A DNA stretch of 32,236 nt from Candidatus Stahliibacteriota bacterium (GTDB lineage: Bacteria > Hydrothermota > Tepidihabitantia > SM23-42), in NCBI GenBank assembly GCA_030602565.1, contig JAUVZL010000033.1, positions 1 through 32,236 on the forward strand, read 5' to 3'. Position 1 is the stretch's first letter, and each line of letters begins with the position of its first letter. The notes below the pieces were generated by a model. The model had not been told where the DNA came from and did no database searches. It saw only the letters and a program-made list of their open reading frames with translations. Positions 1-6,808 of the stretch are shown in pieces. Both the position numbers and the translations under genes were made by a program.

Positions 1-562
<562 letters not shown>

Positions 563-566
<4 letters not shown>

Positions 567-581
567 TAACTTTGTTACTTT
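563..581 (-). other. Perfect hairpin abutting the 16S 5' end
   Basis: AAAGTAAC, a three-base loop and GTTACTTT form a perfect 8-bp stem right at the predicted mature 5' end of 16S. It may take part in pre-rRNA processing. That role is inference. Confidence 0.5.
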
Positions 582-597
582 GATTGCAGGGATAAAT

Positions 598-641
598 ACA
601 GAATGATAACAGTGATAGAACATCACCGCAATCTATTCTGT
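598..641 (-). other. rRNA leader stem-loop
   Basis: ACAGAAT (598-604) pairs with ATTCTGT (635-641), enclosing a smaller GTGAT/ATCAC hairpin (612-616 with 622-626). It lies between the rRNA promoter and 16S, where structured leader RNA is expected. Confidence 0.45.
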
Positions 642-653
642 GTTTCTGTAATC

Positions 654-681
654 AAAGGCATTGGATTTATCCTATGCCTTT
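654..681 (-). other. rRNA leader hairpin
   Basis: An 8-bp arm (AAAGGCAT / ATGCCTTT), one mismatch and a further 4 bp form a strong hairpin in the rRNA leader. No U-tract follows in the direction of transcription, so it is probably a folding or processing element rather than a terminator. Confidence 0.5.
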
Positions 682-719
682 TGGACCTAATACTCTGGAC
701 AAATTTAGAGTTAATCGAT

Positions 720-731
720 TGTCAAAGATCA
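720..731 (-). promoter_or_regulatory. boxA-like antitermination site in rRNA leader
   Basis: On the minus strand the sequence is TGATCTTTGACA, close to the boxA sites of rRNA leaders (E. coli TGCTCTTTAACA). It lies about 25 bases after the predicted transcription start. In characterised bacteria boxA loads NusB/NusE for antitermination; here the role is by analogy. Confidence 0.55.
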
Positions 732-762
732 AGCATTTTCATCTTACATCTTAAGCATTTAT

Positions 763-790
763 ATTATATTCAAAATAGAAGACTTGTCAA
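763..790 (-). promoter_or_regulatory. rRNA operon promoter
   Basis: On the minus strand TTGACA (785-790), a 16-base spacer and TATAAT (763-768) match the sigma-70-type consensus at all 12 positions. Predicted start is near 756, giving a leader of about 190 bases before 16S. The -35 box lies only 8 bases after the stop codon of the upstream glgC, with no terminator between, so glg transcripts could read into the rRNA operon. Confidence 0.85.
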
Positions 791-798
791 GGGGGAAG

Positions 799-2088
799 TT
801 ATTGTCTATTGTCGGTTGTTGTCCAAGGTCGAGATTTGACCCCAATCGTCGTTCCTGATGCGCAACGCGTCTTAACCTTGGCACCGGGTGTAATGATGCA
901 GTTTTTTCCTATATTAGTATTGGATTGTACACTCGCCTTTTTACCGACAACTGTTATGCCGGTGAATAAATGTTCCGGAAAATCTTTGTTCGGTAAAACC
1001 CTTCCCAAACCCAATACTGCAGACGCGCCAATTCGTACAGCTTTATCAATAATACATTTTTTAATAACTGCTTTTGACTTTACAATCGAGTCATGAAAAA
1101 TTATTGAATCAATTATCTTGGCATTTTTATGGATGCGTACGCCAGGTGATAGAATCGAGTTTATTATATGTCCTTCAATAACACAGCCGCGTGCAATCAT
1201 AGAATTATGAACCTTAGCCGTACGGCTGAGATAGGCTGAGGGTCGGTCACCGATTTCGCCTTTAACTGAATAATTGGTTTTGACCTGCCACGCCTTCAGG
1301 TTAAGGTTAGATCTGCGATCTAGTAGATCCATGTTTGCTTGCCAATATGCATGGATCGTGCCGACATCCCGCCAGTAACCAGTGAAAACAAATCCATAAA
1401 CCCGTTTCTTTTTCAGTAGTATCGGAATAACGTCCTTGGCAAAATCGATGCCGCCTTGTTGTGCAGCGAGTTGCAGGGTGCGTACCAACACGTCTTTTTT
1501 AAAAACGTATACGCCCATTGAAGCGAGGTCGGATTTTGGCTCGGATGGTTTTTCCACCCACGCCGTGATTTTGCCCGTGCTGCTGATTGAAGCAATACCA
1601 AAGTGGTGGCTATGTTTTTTTGGCACTTTGATAAGACACACCGTGGCATGAGCTTGCTGCTGAAGGTGAAAGTCGACCAATCGCCTATAGTCCATATTGT
1701 AAATATGATCACCTGATACAACCAGGACCAATTCCGGAGAAAAGTCTTCAACAAATTCAAGGTTTTGATAGACTGCATCTGAAGTACCCTTGTACCAATC
1801 AGACATTTCTTCACCGGTTTTAGGTGGCAGTATCTCAACCAACCTGGTGCGTCCGAACAAATCCCATGGTTTGCCATTCTCAATATGAGCCATTAACGAA
1901 AGTGGTTTATATTGAGTCAAGACACCGACCACATCAATATTGGAATTGGCGATATTGCTCATTGTAAAATCGAAGATGCGGTAGATTCCCCCAAACGGAA
2001 TCGCCGGTTTGGCGCGTTCGCGCGCTAAGATATTGAGTCTTGAACCCACGCCACCGGCAAGAAGCATGGCTACGATATCTTTTTTCAT
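799..2088 (-). CDS. glgC: Glucose-1-phosphate adenylyltransferase (ADP-glucose pyrophosphorylase), catalytic type
   Basis: This 429-residue protein matches the GlgC family at the usual length. The family makes ADP-glucose from glucose-1-phosphate and ATP, the committed step of glycogen synthesis, in the cytoplasm. Visible motifs are the nucleotide-binding loop LAGGVGSRL (10-18), RAKPAIPFGG (25-34), GTSDAVYQN (101-109), SGDHIYNMDY with the metal-binding Asp127, VEKP with substrate Lys180, and YWRDVGTI with Asp241. The C-terminal part is a left-handed beta-helix with hexapeptide-like repeats. Its ATG overlaps the stop of the upstream paralogue by 4 bases (ATGA), so the two are translationally coupled. 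All catalytic residues I looked for are present, so this is the likely active subunit. Confidence 0.92.
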   Translation of the reverse strand: MKKDIVAMLLAGGVGSRLNILARERAKPAIPFGGIYRIFDFTMSNIANSNIDVVGVLTQYKPLSLMAHIENGKPWDLFGRTRLVEILPPKTGEEMSDWYKGTSDAVYQNLEFVEDFSPELVLVVSGDHIYNMDYRRLVDFHLQQQAHATVCLIKVPKKHSHHFGIASISSTGKITAWVEKPSEPKSDLASMGVYVFKKDVLVRTLQLAAQQGGIDFAKDVIPILLKKKRVYGFVFTGYWRDVGTIHAYWQANMDLLDRRSNLNLKAWQVKTNYSVKGEIGDRPSAYLSRTAKVHNSMIARGCVIEGHIINSILSPGVRIHKNAKIIDSIIFHDSIVKSKAVIKKCIIDKAVRIGASAVLGLGRVLPNKDFPEHLFTGITVVGKKASVQSNTNIGKNCIITPGAKVKTRCASGTTIGVKSRPWTTTDNRQ

Positions 2089-3323
2089 GACACCGTGCTC
2101 CCGGGTTGGATGTATTTAGTCTTGATGCGTGCGGCGGGATAGATTACAGTATTAGCGCCGATTGTAGTATGCTTGGGGATAGACGAGTTCTTGCCCAAAA
2201 TGGTTATGCCGGAACCCAACAGTTTATCGAATTGTTTTGAAAAGGTTTTTTTGCCGAATCCACCGACCACACTCTGCGCACCGATCCTTGAATCTTTGTC
2301 ACAGATGACTTTTCTTAATCGAGCCCTGGGGTCGATTATGACATCGTGAAATATTATAGAATCAGTTACCTCGGCACCGCGCGCAACATGAACCCCCGGT
2401 GAAAGGATTGAGTTCTTTACTTTCCCTTCAATTCTACATTCGTCACTGATGATTGAATTAGTCACCTCCGCATTGATATAAGCGGGTGTTCGATCCCGGT
2501 ATGTGCAGCGTTCAAGAAGATTGGTGCGGATCTGCCATTTGTCGAGGTTGATTTTGTGTTTAAGTAAATCCATATTTGTTGTATAATACGACTCAATGGT
2601 GCGCGCATATGCCCAGTAGCCTTGAAAAACATAGGCAAATACTTTGTTGTGTTTGGTGATTTTTGGGATAATGTCGCGACCGAATTCATGCGACGGCTGG
2701 GCTGCATTATCTTTTAAGACATCAAGAATGAATTCTGTTCTGAAGACATACAAAGTCATAGAGACCAAGTCTGAAGATGGTGAGCTTGGTTTTTCTAAAT
2801 ATCTGACAAGTTGTTTTTTGTTGTTGATAATGCCGTAGCCGAACCTGCTGCTCCTTTTTTCTATTTTTGTAAAGCATATTGTGGCATCGGCTTTGCTTTC
2901 CAGGTGGAAGTTAATCAGGGGTATGTAGTCCATGCGGTATATGTGATCTCCTGCTGCCACCAAGATATGTTCAGGCATAAATTCTTCGATATAGGCGGTG
3001 TTCTGATATACTGCATCAGCAGTGCCTCGATACCAGTCAGAACCTTTGAGCCCGCTATAGGGCGCTAATATCCTGACCCCTCTTTTACGACCGATAAAAT
3101 CCCAGTGTTCACCGGTGCCAATGTGGCGCACTAAACCATGGGGTCGGTACTGCGATAAAATGCCGACATTATCTACACCTACATGCATTAGGTTACTCAG
3201 GACAAAATCAATAATTCGGTATATACCAAAGATAGGGACGGCTGCTTTTGCCCGTGTTTCAGTTAGACAGAGAAGTTCATCGACCCTGCCACCAGCGAGG
3301 ACAAGAGCGAGGATATTATTCAT
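2085..3323 (-). CDS. ADP-glucose pyrophosphorylase paralogue with altered catalytic loops
   Basis: This 412-residue protein is clearly GlgC-like: GTADAVYQN (100-108), AAGDHIYRMDY with Asp126, LEKP with Lys178 and a C-terminal beta-helix. The usual GGxGxRL loop reads GGRVDELLCL (11-20), RAKPA reads RAKAA, and the canonical YWRDVGT reads YWAYART (236-242), losing the second metal-binding Asp. I recall GGRVDEL-type proteins as a subfamily annotated as glucose-1-phosphate adenylyltransferase. Paired paralogues occur in Firmicutes GlgC/GlgD and plant large/small subunits, so it may be a regulatory or non-catalytic subunit of a heterotetramer. It could instead use another sugar phosphate. It is the first gene of the operon and appears leaderless: the promoter ends at the start codon and no ribosome-binding site is present. 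Confidence 0.85.
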   Translation of the reverse strand: MNNILALVLAGGRVDELLCLTETRAKAAVPIFGIYRIIDFVLSNLMHVGVDNVGILSQYRPHGLVRHIGTGEHWDFIGRKRGVRILAPYSGLKGSDWYRGTADAVYQNTAYIEEFMPEHILVAAGDHIYRMDYIPLINFHLESKADATICFTKIEKRSSRFGYGIINNKKQLVRYLEKPSSPSSDLVSMTLYVFRTEFILDVLKDNAAQPSHEFGRDIIPKITKHNKVFAYVFQGYWAYARTIESYYTTNMDLLKHKINLDKWQIRTNLLERCTYRDRTPAYINAEVTNSIISDECRIEGKVKNSILSPGVHVARGAEVTDSIIFHDVIIDPRARLRKVICDKDSRIGAQSVVGGFGKKTFSKQFDKLLGSGITILGKNSSIPKHTTIGANTVIYPAARIKTKYIQPGSTVS

Positions 3324-3328
3324 CGTGT

Positions 3329-3356
3329 ATTATAGGAAATATAAAAGATGTGTCAA
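3329..3356 (-). promoter_or_regulatory. Promoter of the glg pair; leaderless start
   Basis: Minus strand TTGACA (3351-3356), 16-base spacer, TATAAT (3329-3334), a perfect consensus. The expected start is about 3322-3323, and the ATG is 3321-3323. Only five bases (ACACG) separate the -10 box from the ATG, leaving no room for a Shine-Dalgarno sequence. Confidence 0.85.
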
Positions 3357-3470
3357 GATAGGAATAGATAGCTCTTTTCTTGACTTCGTAGAGATCCTGA
3401 TTATGATTTGATATAAAGATATGGTAGAAAATTTTAGGCGATAAACTGATATAAGGTAACTAATCGACAA

Positions 3471-3660
3471 GTGTCATTATCCGGTTTGACTTTCGTGTCA
3501 TCATCCGGTTTAACCGGATGATCCAGAGAAAAGGAAAGATTTTATTTCTGGATTCCCTGGTCAAGCCAGGGAATGACAGAGGGGAGCCAGGGAATGACCC
3601 CGTACAACTTTCGTTTTACCCCGCTGTTTGTCACTACGGGACAAGCGGGGCAGGCATAAG
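3471..3660. repeat. Palindromic repeat unit, copy 1
   Basis: Starts with a 24-base unit GTGTCATTATCCGG... followed by a second, partial one. Next comes a perfect 11-bp palindrome ATCATCCGGTT/T/AACCGGATGAT (3500-3522), then ATTCCCTGG/TCAAG/CCAGGGAAT (3552-3574), then a CCCCGTACAACTT-type segment. A near-identical copy begins at 3766. The extra segment near 3619-3645 (CCCGCTGTTTGTCACTACGG...) is absent from copy 2. This resembles dispersed REP-like elements that yield spurious PGNDR/IPGLTRE-type peptides in many genomes. Confidence 0.8.
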
Positions 3661-3765
3661 GGGGAGTGGGCGAACCGTAGTGATACAGGAGGAAAAATGT
3701 ATGCAGTCATTACAATATAACTGGTTCGGATTTCAGGTTGATGGCAATGAACGTCATAAGTTCAA

Positions 3766-3960
3766 GTGTCATTATCCGGTTTGACTTTCGTGTCATCATC
3801 CGGTTTGACTTTCGTGTCATCATCCGGTTTAACCGGATGATCCAGAGAAAAGGAAAGATTTTATTTCTGGATTCCCTGGTCAAGCCAGGGAATGACAGAG
3901 GGGAGCCAGGGAATGACCCCGTACAACTTCGTTTTACGGGGCAGGCATAAGGGGGATCGG
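3766..3960. repeat. Palindromic repeat unit, copy 2
   Basis: Same element as at 3471. It has two full 24-base units and one partial (3766, 3790, 3814) where copy 1 has one full and one partial. The 11-bp palindrome is at 3819-3841 and the ATTCCCTGG/CCAGGGAAT hairpin at 3871-3893. Its right end runs into the tandem array at 3912. Confidence 0.8.
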
Positions 3961-4076
3961 GCAAATGACCCCGTACAACTTCGTTTTACGGGGCAGGCAT
4001 AAGGGGGATCGGGCAATGACCCCGTACAACTTCGTTTTACGGGGCAGGCATAAGGGAAAGTCGGGCAATGACCCCT
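3912..4076. repeat. 51-52 base tandem repeat, three units plus a partial
   Basis: Units start at 3912, 3964 and 4015 with a truncated one at 4067. Each begins AATGACCCCGTACAACTTCG and contains the inverted pair CCCCGTA/TACGGGG with an 11-base loop, then GGCAGGCATAAGGG. The spacing is too short and the units lack unique spacers, so this is not a CRISPR array. Confidence 0.85.
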
Positions 4077-4086
4077 TTGTTTTGTC

Positions 4087-4137
4087 ATTATCCAACTTGC
4101 TGTAGTCCTGAGTTATATGTCGAAGGAATTGGATAAT
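4087..4137. repeat. Inverted repeat closing the repeat cluster
   Basis: ATTATCCAA (4087-4095) and TTGGATAAT (4129-4137) are perfect 9-bp inverted arms 33 bases apart. They resemble the TCATTATCCGG start of the flanking elements and may mark the end of the cluster. No transposase is present. The rest of 4138-4222 shows nothing I recognise. Confidence 0.5.
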
Positions 4138-4222
4138 CCGGAGAAGATGAAAAAGAATTTTTATGTCTACATTATTGGAATTTTAATATTGTTTCGGATT
4201 CAGTATTTAGAGTTTATTGTTG

Positions 4223-5326
4223 TTATCCGATCGTTTCCTTTGCGATATTTTCTTTTTCATCCACGGGTGTACTGCACAATACATTAATCACCTGGGCATC
4301 ACGGAAATAGCGCTCGACCGGGTAATCCTTCATATACCCGTAACCACCGTAAATCTGGATTGACTGGGTGGTGATTTCAACTGCAGACTGTCCGGCATAG
4401 TATTTTGCCATTGATGCTGCCTGCGAGAAATTTTCATTGGCGTCGCGTTTCATCGCTGCATCATAGGTTAACAATCGGGTCGCTTCAATCCTGGTTATGG
4501 CATCAGCGATTTTTTCACGCACCATGCCGAAGTTGATAATCGCCTGTTCAAACTGAACTCTTTCTTTGGCATATTTTATGGCATTATCAATAGCACCCTG
4601 GGCAATGCCAAGGGCGATCCCTGACACAAAAATCCTGCCGAGGTTTTGTACCTCAGCCAGGATAGCTTCCCCTTGATTTTCAGCACTGATAAGAGCGTTC
4701 TGTGATACCGCACAGTTTTCAAAGACAAGTTCACCGATACCAGCGCTCTTCAAACCGATGATATTTGCATTTCCCTTCCTCTTGATGCCTGGTATGTCAT
4801 TATCAAGGACAAAAGCGGAGAATCCTTCATTTTCTTGGGAAGTGGGCAGGAAAGCAACTATTGGACCGTTAGCTTGAGCATTCAGGACAAAAGGATTTGT
4901 CCCGTTAAGAATAAAATCATTACCTTGTTTTTTAACCTTCACTTCATTAGTAGAACAATCTGCAAAACCCCCCACTATTTCGCCGAGCGCGGCTTTAGGA
5001 AGATATTTCTTCTTCATTTTCTCATTGCCAAATTTAAGAATCGGGTAGGCAAAGAAGGCATTATGGACCGCGATAATGAGTGCGGTTGATGCACAAACCT
5101 TGCTGATTTCTTCAAGGGAAACTACCGAGCTCATTGTATCCAATGCGGCGCCGCCCATGTCTTCAGGGATGGTAGCACCGAGTATGCCCATTTCTGCGAG
5201 TTGTTTTATATTGTCAAAAGGTAAACTACATGCTTCATCAAGTTCATCGACCTTTTCCAGAATAACCTGTTGGGCGAATTTCCTGAGTTCATTCTGCAGG
5301 AGTGTACATTCTTGATTCAATTTCAT
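4223..5326 (-). CDS. Acyl-CoA dehydrogenase-like subunit lacking the in-cis FAD loop and catalytic Glu
   Basis: This 367-residue protein has the acyl-CoA dehydrogenase fold (FAD flavoprotein oxidising acyl-CoA to enoyl-CoA, electrons to ETF). It retains IPEDMGG (53-59), the ERVQFEQAI helix (255-263) and QIYGGYGY (324-331), the segments that contact the partner subunit's FAD in known structures. It lacks the usual ALTEPxAGSD loop: at 119-127 it reads GGFADCSTN with about ten residues missing. It also lacks the IYEGTxEIQ motif with the catalytic Glu, reading INVLCSTPVDE at 347-357. Its ATG overlaps the upstream paralogue's stop by 4 bases, with AAGGAG just upstream. It is probably the non-catalytic half of a heteromeric enzyme; a degenerate homomer or another acyl-CoA role is possible. 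Confidence 0.85.
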   Translation of the reverse strand: MKLNQECTLLQNELRKFAQQVILEKVDELDEACSLPFDNIKQLAEMGILGATIPEDMGGAALDTMSSVVSLEEISKVCASTALIIAVHNAFFAYPILKFGNEKMKKKYLPKAALGEIVGGFADCSTNEVKVKKQGNDFILNGTNPFVLNAQANGPIVAFLPTSQENEGFSAFVLDNDIPGIKRKGNANIIGLKSAGIGELVFENCAVSQNALISAENQGEAILAEVQNLGRIFVSGIALGIAQGAIDNAIKYAKERVQFEQAIINFGMVREKIADAITRIEATRLLTYDAAMKRDANENFSQAASMAKYYAGQSAVEITTQSIQIYGGYGYMKDYPVERYFRDAQVINVLCSTPVDEKENIAKETIG

Positions 5327-6480
5327 GACTGCTCCTTCTGGTGTTTTATTCCCGTTTCCCGGATGATCTCGAGGGCAATAACTACGCGCTGGATTTCGTT
5401 CGTTCCTTCATATATTTGGGTAATTTTGGCGTCACGCAACCTTTTCTCAAGATAATGTTCTTTGAGCGTGCCATAGGGTCCCATAAGTCCAATGGCTTCA
5501 GTACACACTTTGACCGCGATGTCAGATGGGTAGAGCTTAGAAAATGATGATACCTTGGAAATGCCTTTGGCACTGGAATCGATCATCCGGGCACTTGCAT
5601 AAATGAGCGCACGTGCCGCTTCAATCTCGGTTGCCATGTCGGCGATCTTTTCTTGAACATACTGATTGCCCAAAAGATCATGTTTATAGAGAAAATCCAC
5701 TGCATCTTCGTAAGCCCCTTGAGCAATGCCTAATGCTATTGCACCTACGCCGGGTCGGGCTCGGTCAAAATTGCGCATTGTGTAGATGAACCCATAACCC
5801 TCCTTACCCATAAGATTCTCCTTGGGTACCCGACAGTCTTCAAAAACAAGTTCTGAGGTAACTGACGCCCTTATCCCCAGTTTGTGTTCTTCTTTGCCAA
5901 AAGATATTCCAGGGAAATTGTTTTCCACAATGAATGCTGAAATACCCCTGGCACCACGCGTTTTGTCAGTTGAAGCCAACACTGTATACACGTCAGAAAC
6001 ACTGGCATTTGAGATGAACTGCTTAACTCCATTTAAGATATAGTAATCCCCATCCTTGCGTGCAGTTGTCTGGATATTGGCTGCGTCGCTGCCTGCCTGG
6101 GCTTCAGTCAAAGCAAAGGCACAGAGTTGTTCACCAGTGGCAATTTTAGGTAAGTACTTTTTCTTTTGTTCATCGCTTGCGTAGTAAACAATTGGTCCAC
6201 TACCCAAGGCACCGACTGAGTAGGCAGTTGCAATGCCCGCGCAGACTCGGGAAATTTCCTCCACGGCAATACACATGTCCATGATCTTTGCGCCAGTGCC
6301 GCCATATTCTTCCGGGATAATAATTTTAAACATACCCTGGTTGCCCATTTCTTTTATAAGTTCAAGTGGGAATTCGGCTTTTTCGTCGAGCTCATCGCGT
6401 ATCGGGCGAACCATATTTTCTGCTATATCATGGGCTTTTTGCCATAACTGTTTTTCTTTCTCACTAAAAAAATATTCCAT
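5323..6480 (-). CDS. Acyl-CoA dehydrogenase, catalytic-type subunit
   Basis: This 385-residue protein has the family layout: N-terminal helices, IPEEYGG (55-61), FAD loop ALTEAQAGSD (123-132), YILNGVKQFISNA, and IYEGTNEIQ with catalytic Glu358. It makes an enoyl-CoA from an acyl-CoA in the cytoplasm; the substrate cannot be told. The segment usually reading RxQFGxxI is shortened (KHDLLGNQYVQ, 266-276), and the usual QxxGGxGY reads EAIGLMGPYG (328-337). Those are the residues that normally reach the neighbour's FAD, and the downstream paralogue keeps them. Start chosen from AGGAGG at 6485-6490 seven bases before the ATG. It forms a two-gene operon with the 4-base overlapping paralogue. Confidence 0.9.
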   Translation of the reverse strand: MEYFFSEKEKQLWQKAHDIAENMVRPIRDELDEKAEFPLELIKEMGNQGMFKIIIPEEYGGTGAKIMDMCIAVEEISRVCAGIATAYSVGALGSGPIVYYASDEQKKKYLPKIATGEQLCAFALTEAQAGSDAANIQTTARKDGDYYILNGVKQFISNASVSDVYTVLASTDKTRGARGISAFIVENNFPGISFGKEEHKLGIRASVTSELVFEDCRVPKENLMGKEGYGFIYTMRNFDRARPGVGAIALGIAQGAYEDAVDFLYKHDLLGNQYVQEKIADMATEIEAARALIYASARMIDSSAKGISKVSSFSKLYPSDIAVKVCTEAIGLMGPYGTLKEHYLEKRLRDAKITQIYEGTNEIQRVVIALEIIRETGIKHQKEQS

Positions 6481-6489
6481 TCAACCTCC

Positions 6490-6510
6490 TTATCCGCCTT
6501 AGGCGGATAA
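6490..6510. repeat. Perfect palindrome next to the acyl-CoA dehydrogenase ribosome-binding site
   Basis: TTATCCGCC/TTA/GGCGGATAA, 9-bp arms. On the minus strand it shares one base with the AGGAGG of the acyl-CoA dehydrogenase operon, so the RNA hairpin would sit directly against the ribosome-binding site. It may equally be a REP-like repeat. Confidence 0.6.
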
Positions 6511-6541
6511 ATGCCTAAAATCCAAAATTCCTAAAATACCT

Positions 6542-6617
6542 AAACCTCAATCGAGGTTTGGAAACCTCTCCCACAAATATTTCAGTTCCTTAAATGTGGG
6601 AGCGACTTCTAAGTCGC
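6542..6617. repeat. Cluster of nested palindromes in the divergent intergenic region
   Basis: AAACCTC/GAGGTTT (6542-6559) overlaps GAGGTTT/GG/AAACCTC (6553-6568). CTCCCACA (6568-6575) pairs with TGTGGGAG (6595-6602), and GCGACTT/CT/AAGTCGC follows (6602-6617). The GGGAGCGACTTCTAAGTCGC motif is of the kind seen dispersed in many genomes. The rest of 6481-6772 holds no gene I can support. A possible weak minus-strand promoter, TTGACA (6740-6745) with TAAACT (6717-6722) at 17 bases, could serve the acyl-CoA dehydrogenase pair. Confidence 0.6.
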
Positions 6618-6772
6618 GATTATAACGATATAAATAACGGCATCGTTATAGGTTAAAAAACGATAAACGACCAACCATACGGGTCGCTATGCCGAATAAC
6701 GTTAAACAATTTTTGATAGTTTATCCTATTTCACCATTATGTCAAGCGCTGGTAAAAAACGCCATATTTATC

Positions 6773-6800
6773 TTGACATCAAGATTAATGTGTATATTAT
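6773..6800 (+). promoter_or_regulatory. Promoter of the DUF6754/Roadblock operon; leaderless start
   Basis: TTGACA (6773-6778), 16-base spacer, TATTAT (6795-6800). Expected start is about 6807, and the chosen ATG is at 6809. No Shine-Dalgarno sequence fits in between. Confidence 0.7.
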
Positions 6801-6808
6801 TATTCGAT

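Noticed and set aside
654-681. Terminator for the glg operon
   Set aside because: The hairpin lies downstream of the rRNA promoter within the rRNA leader and has no U-tract on the minus strand.
1413-1883. 156-codon minus-strand reading frame
   Set aside because: Alternative frame of glgC; the canonical frame holds all catalytic motifs.
3912-4076. Possible CRISPR array
   Set aside because: Tandem units of 51-52 bases without unique spacers and no cas genes nearby.
3518-4088. Small reading frames in the repeat cluster, including repeated PYACPVKRSCTGS peptides
   Set aside because: They translate palindromic repeats, follow the repeat period and lack conserved start signals.
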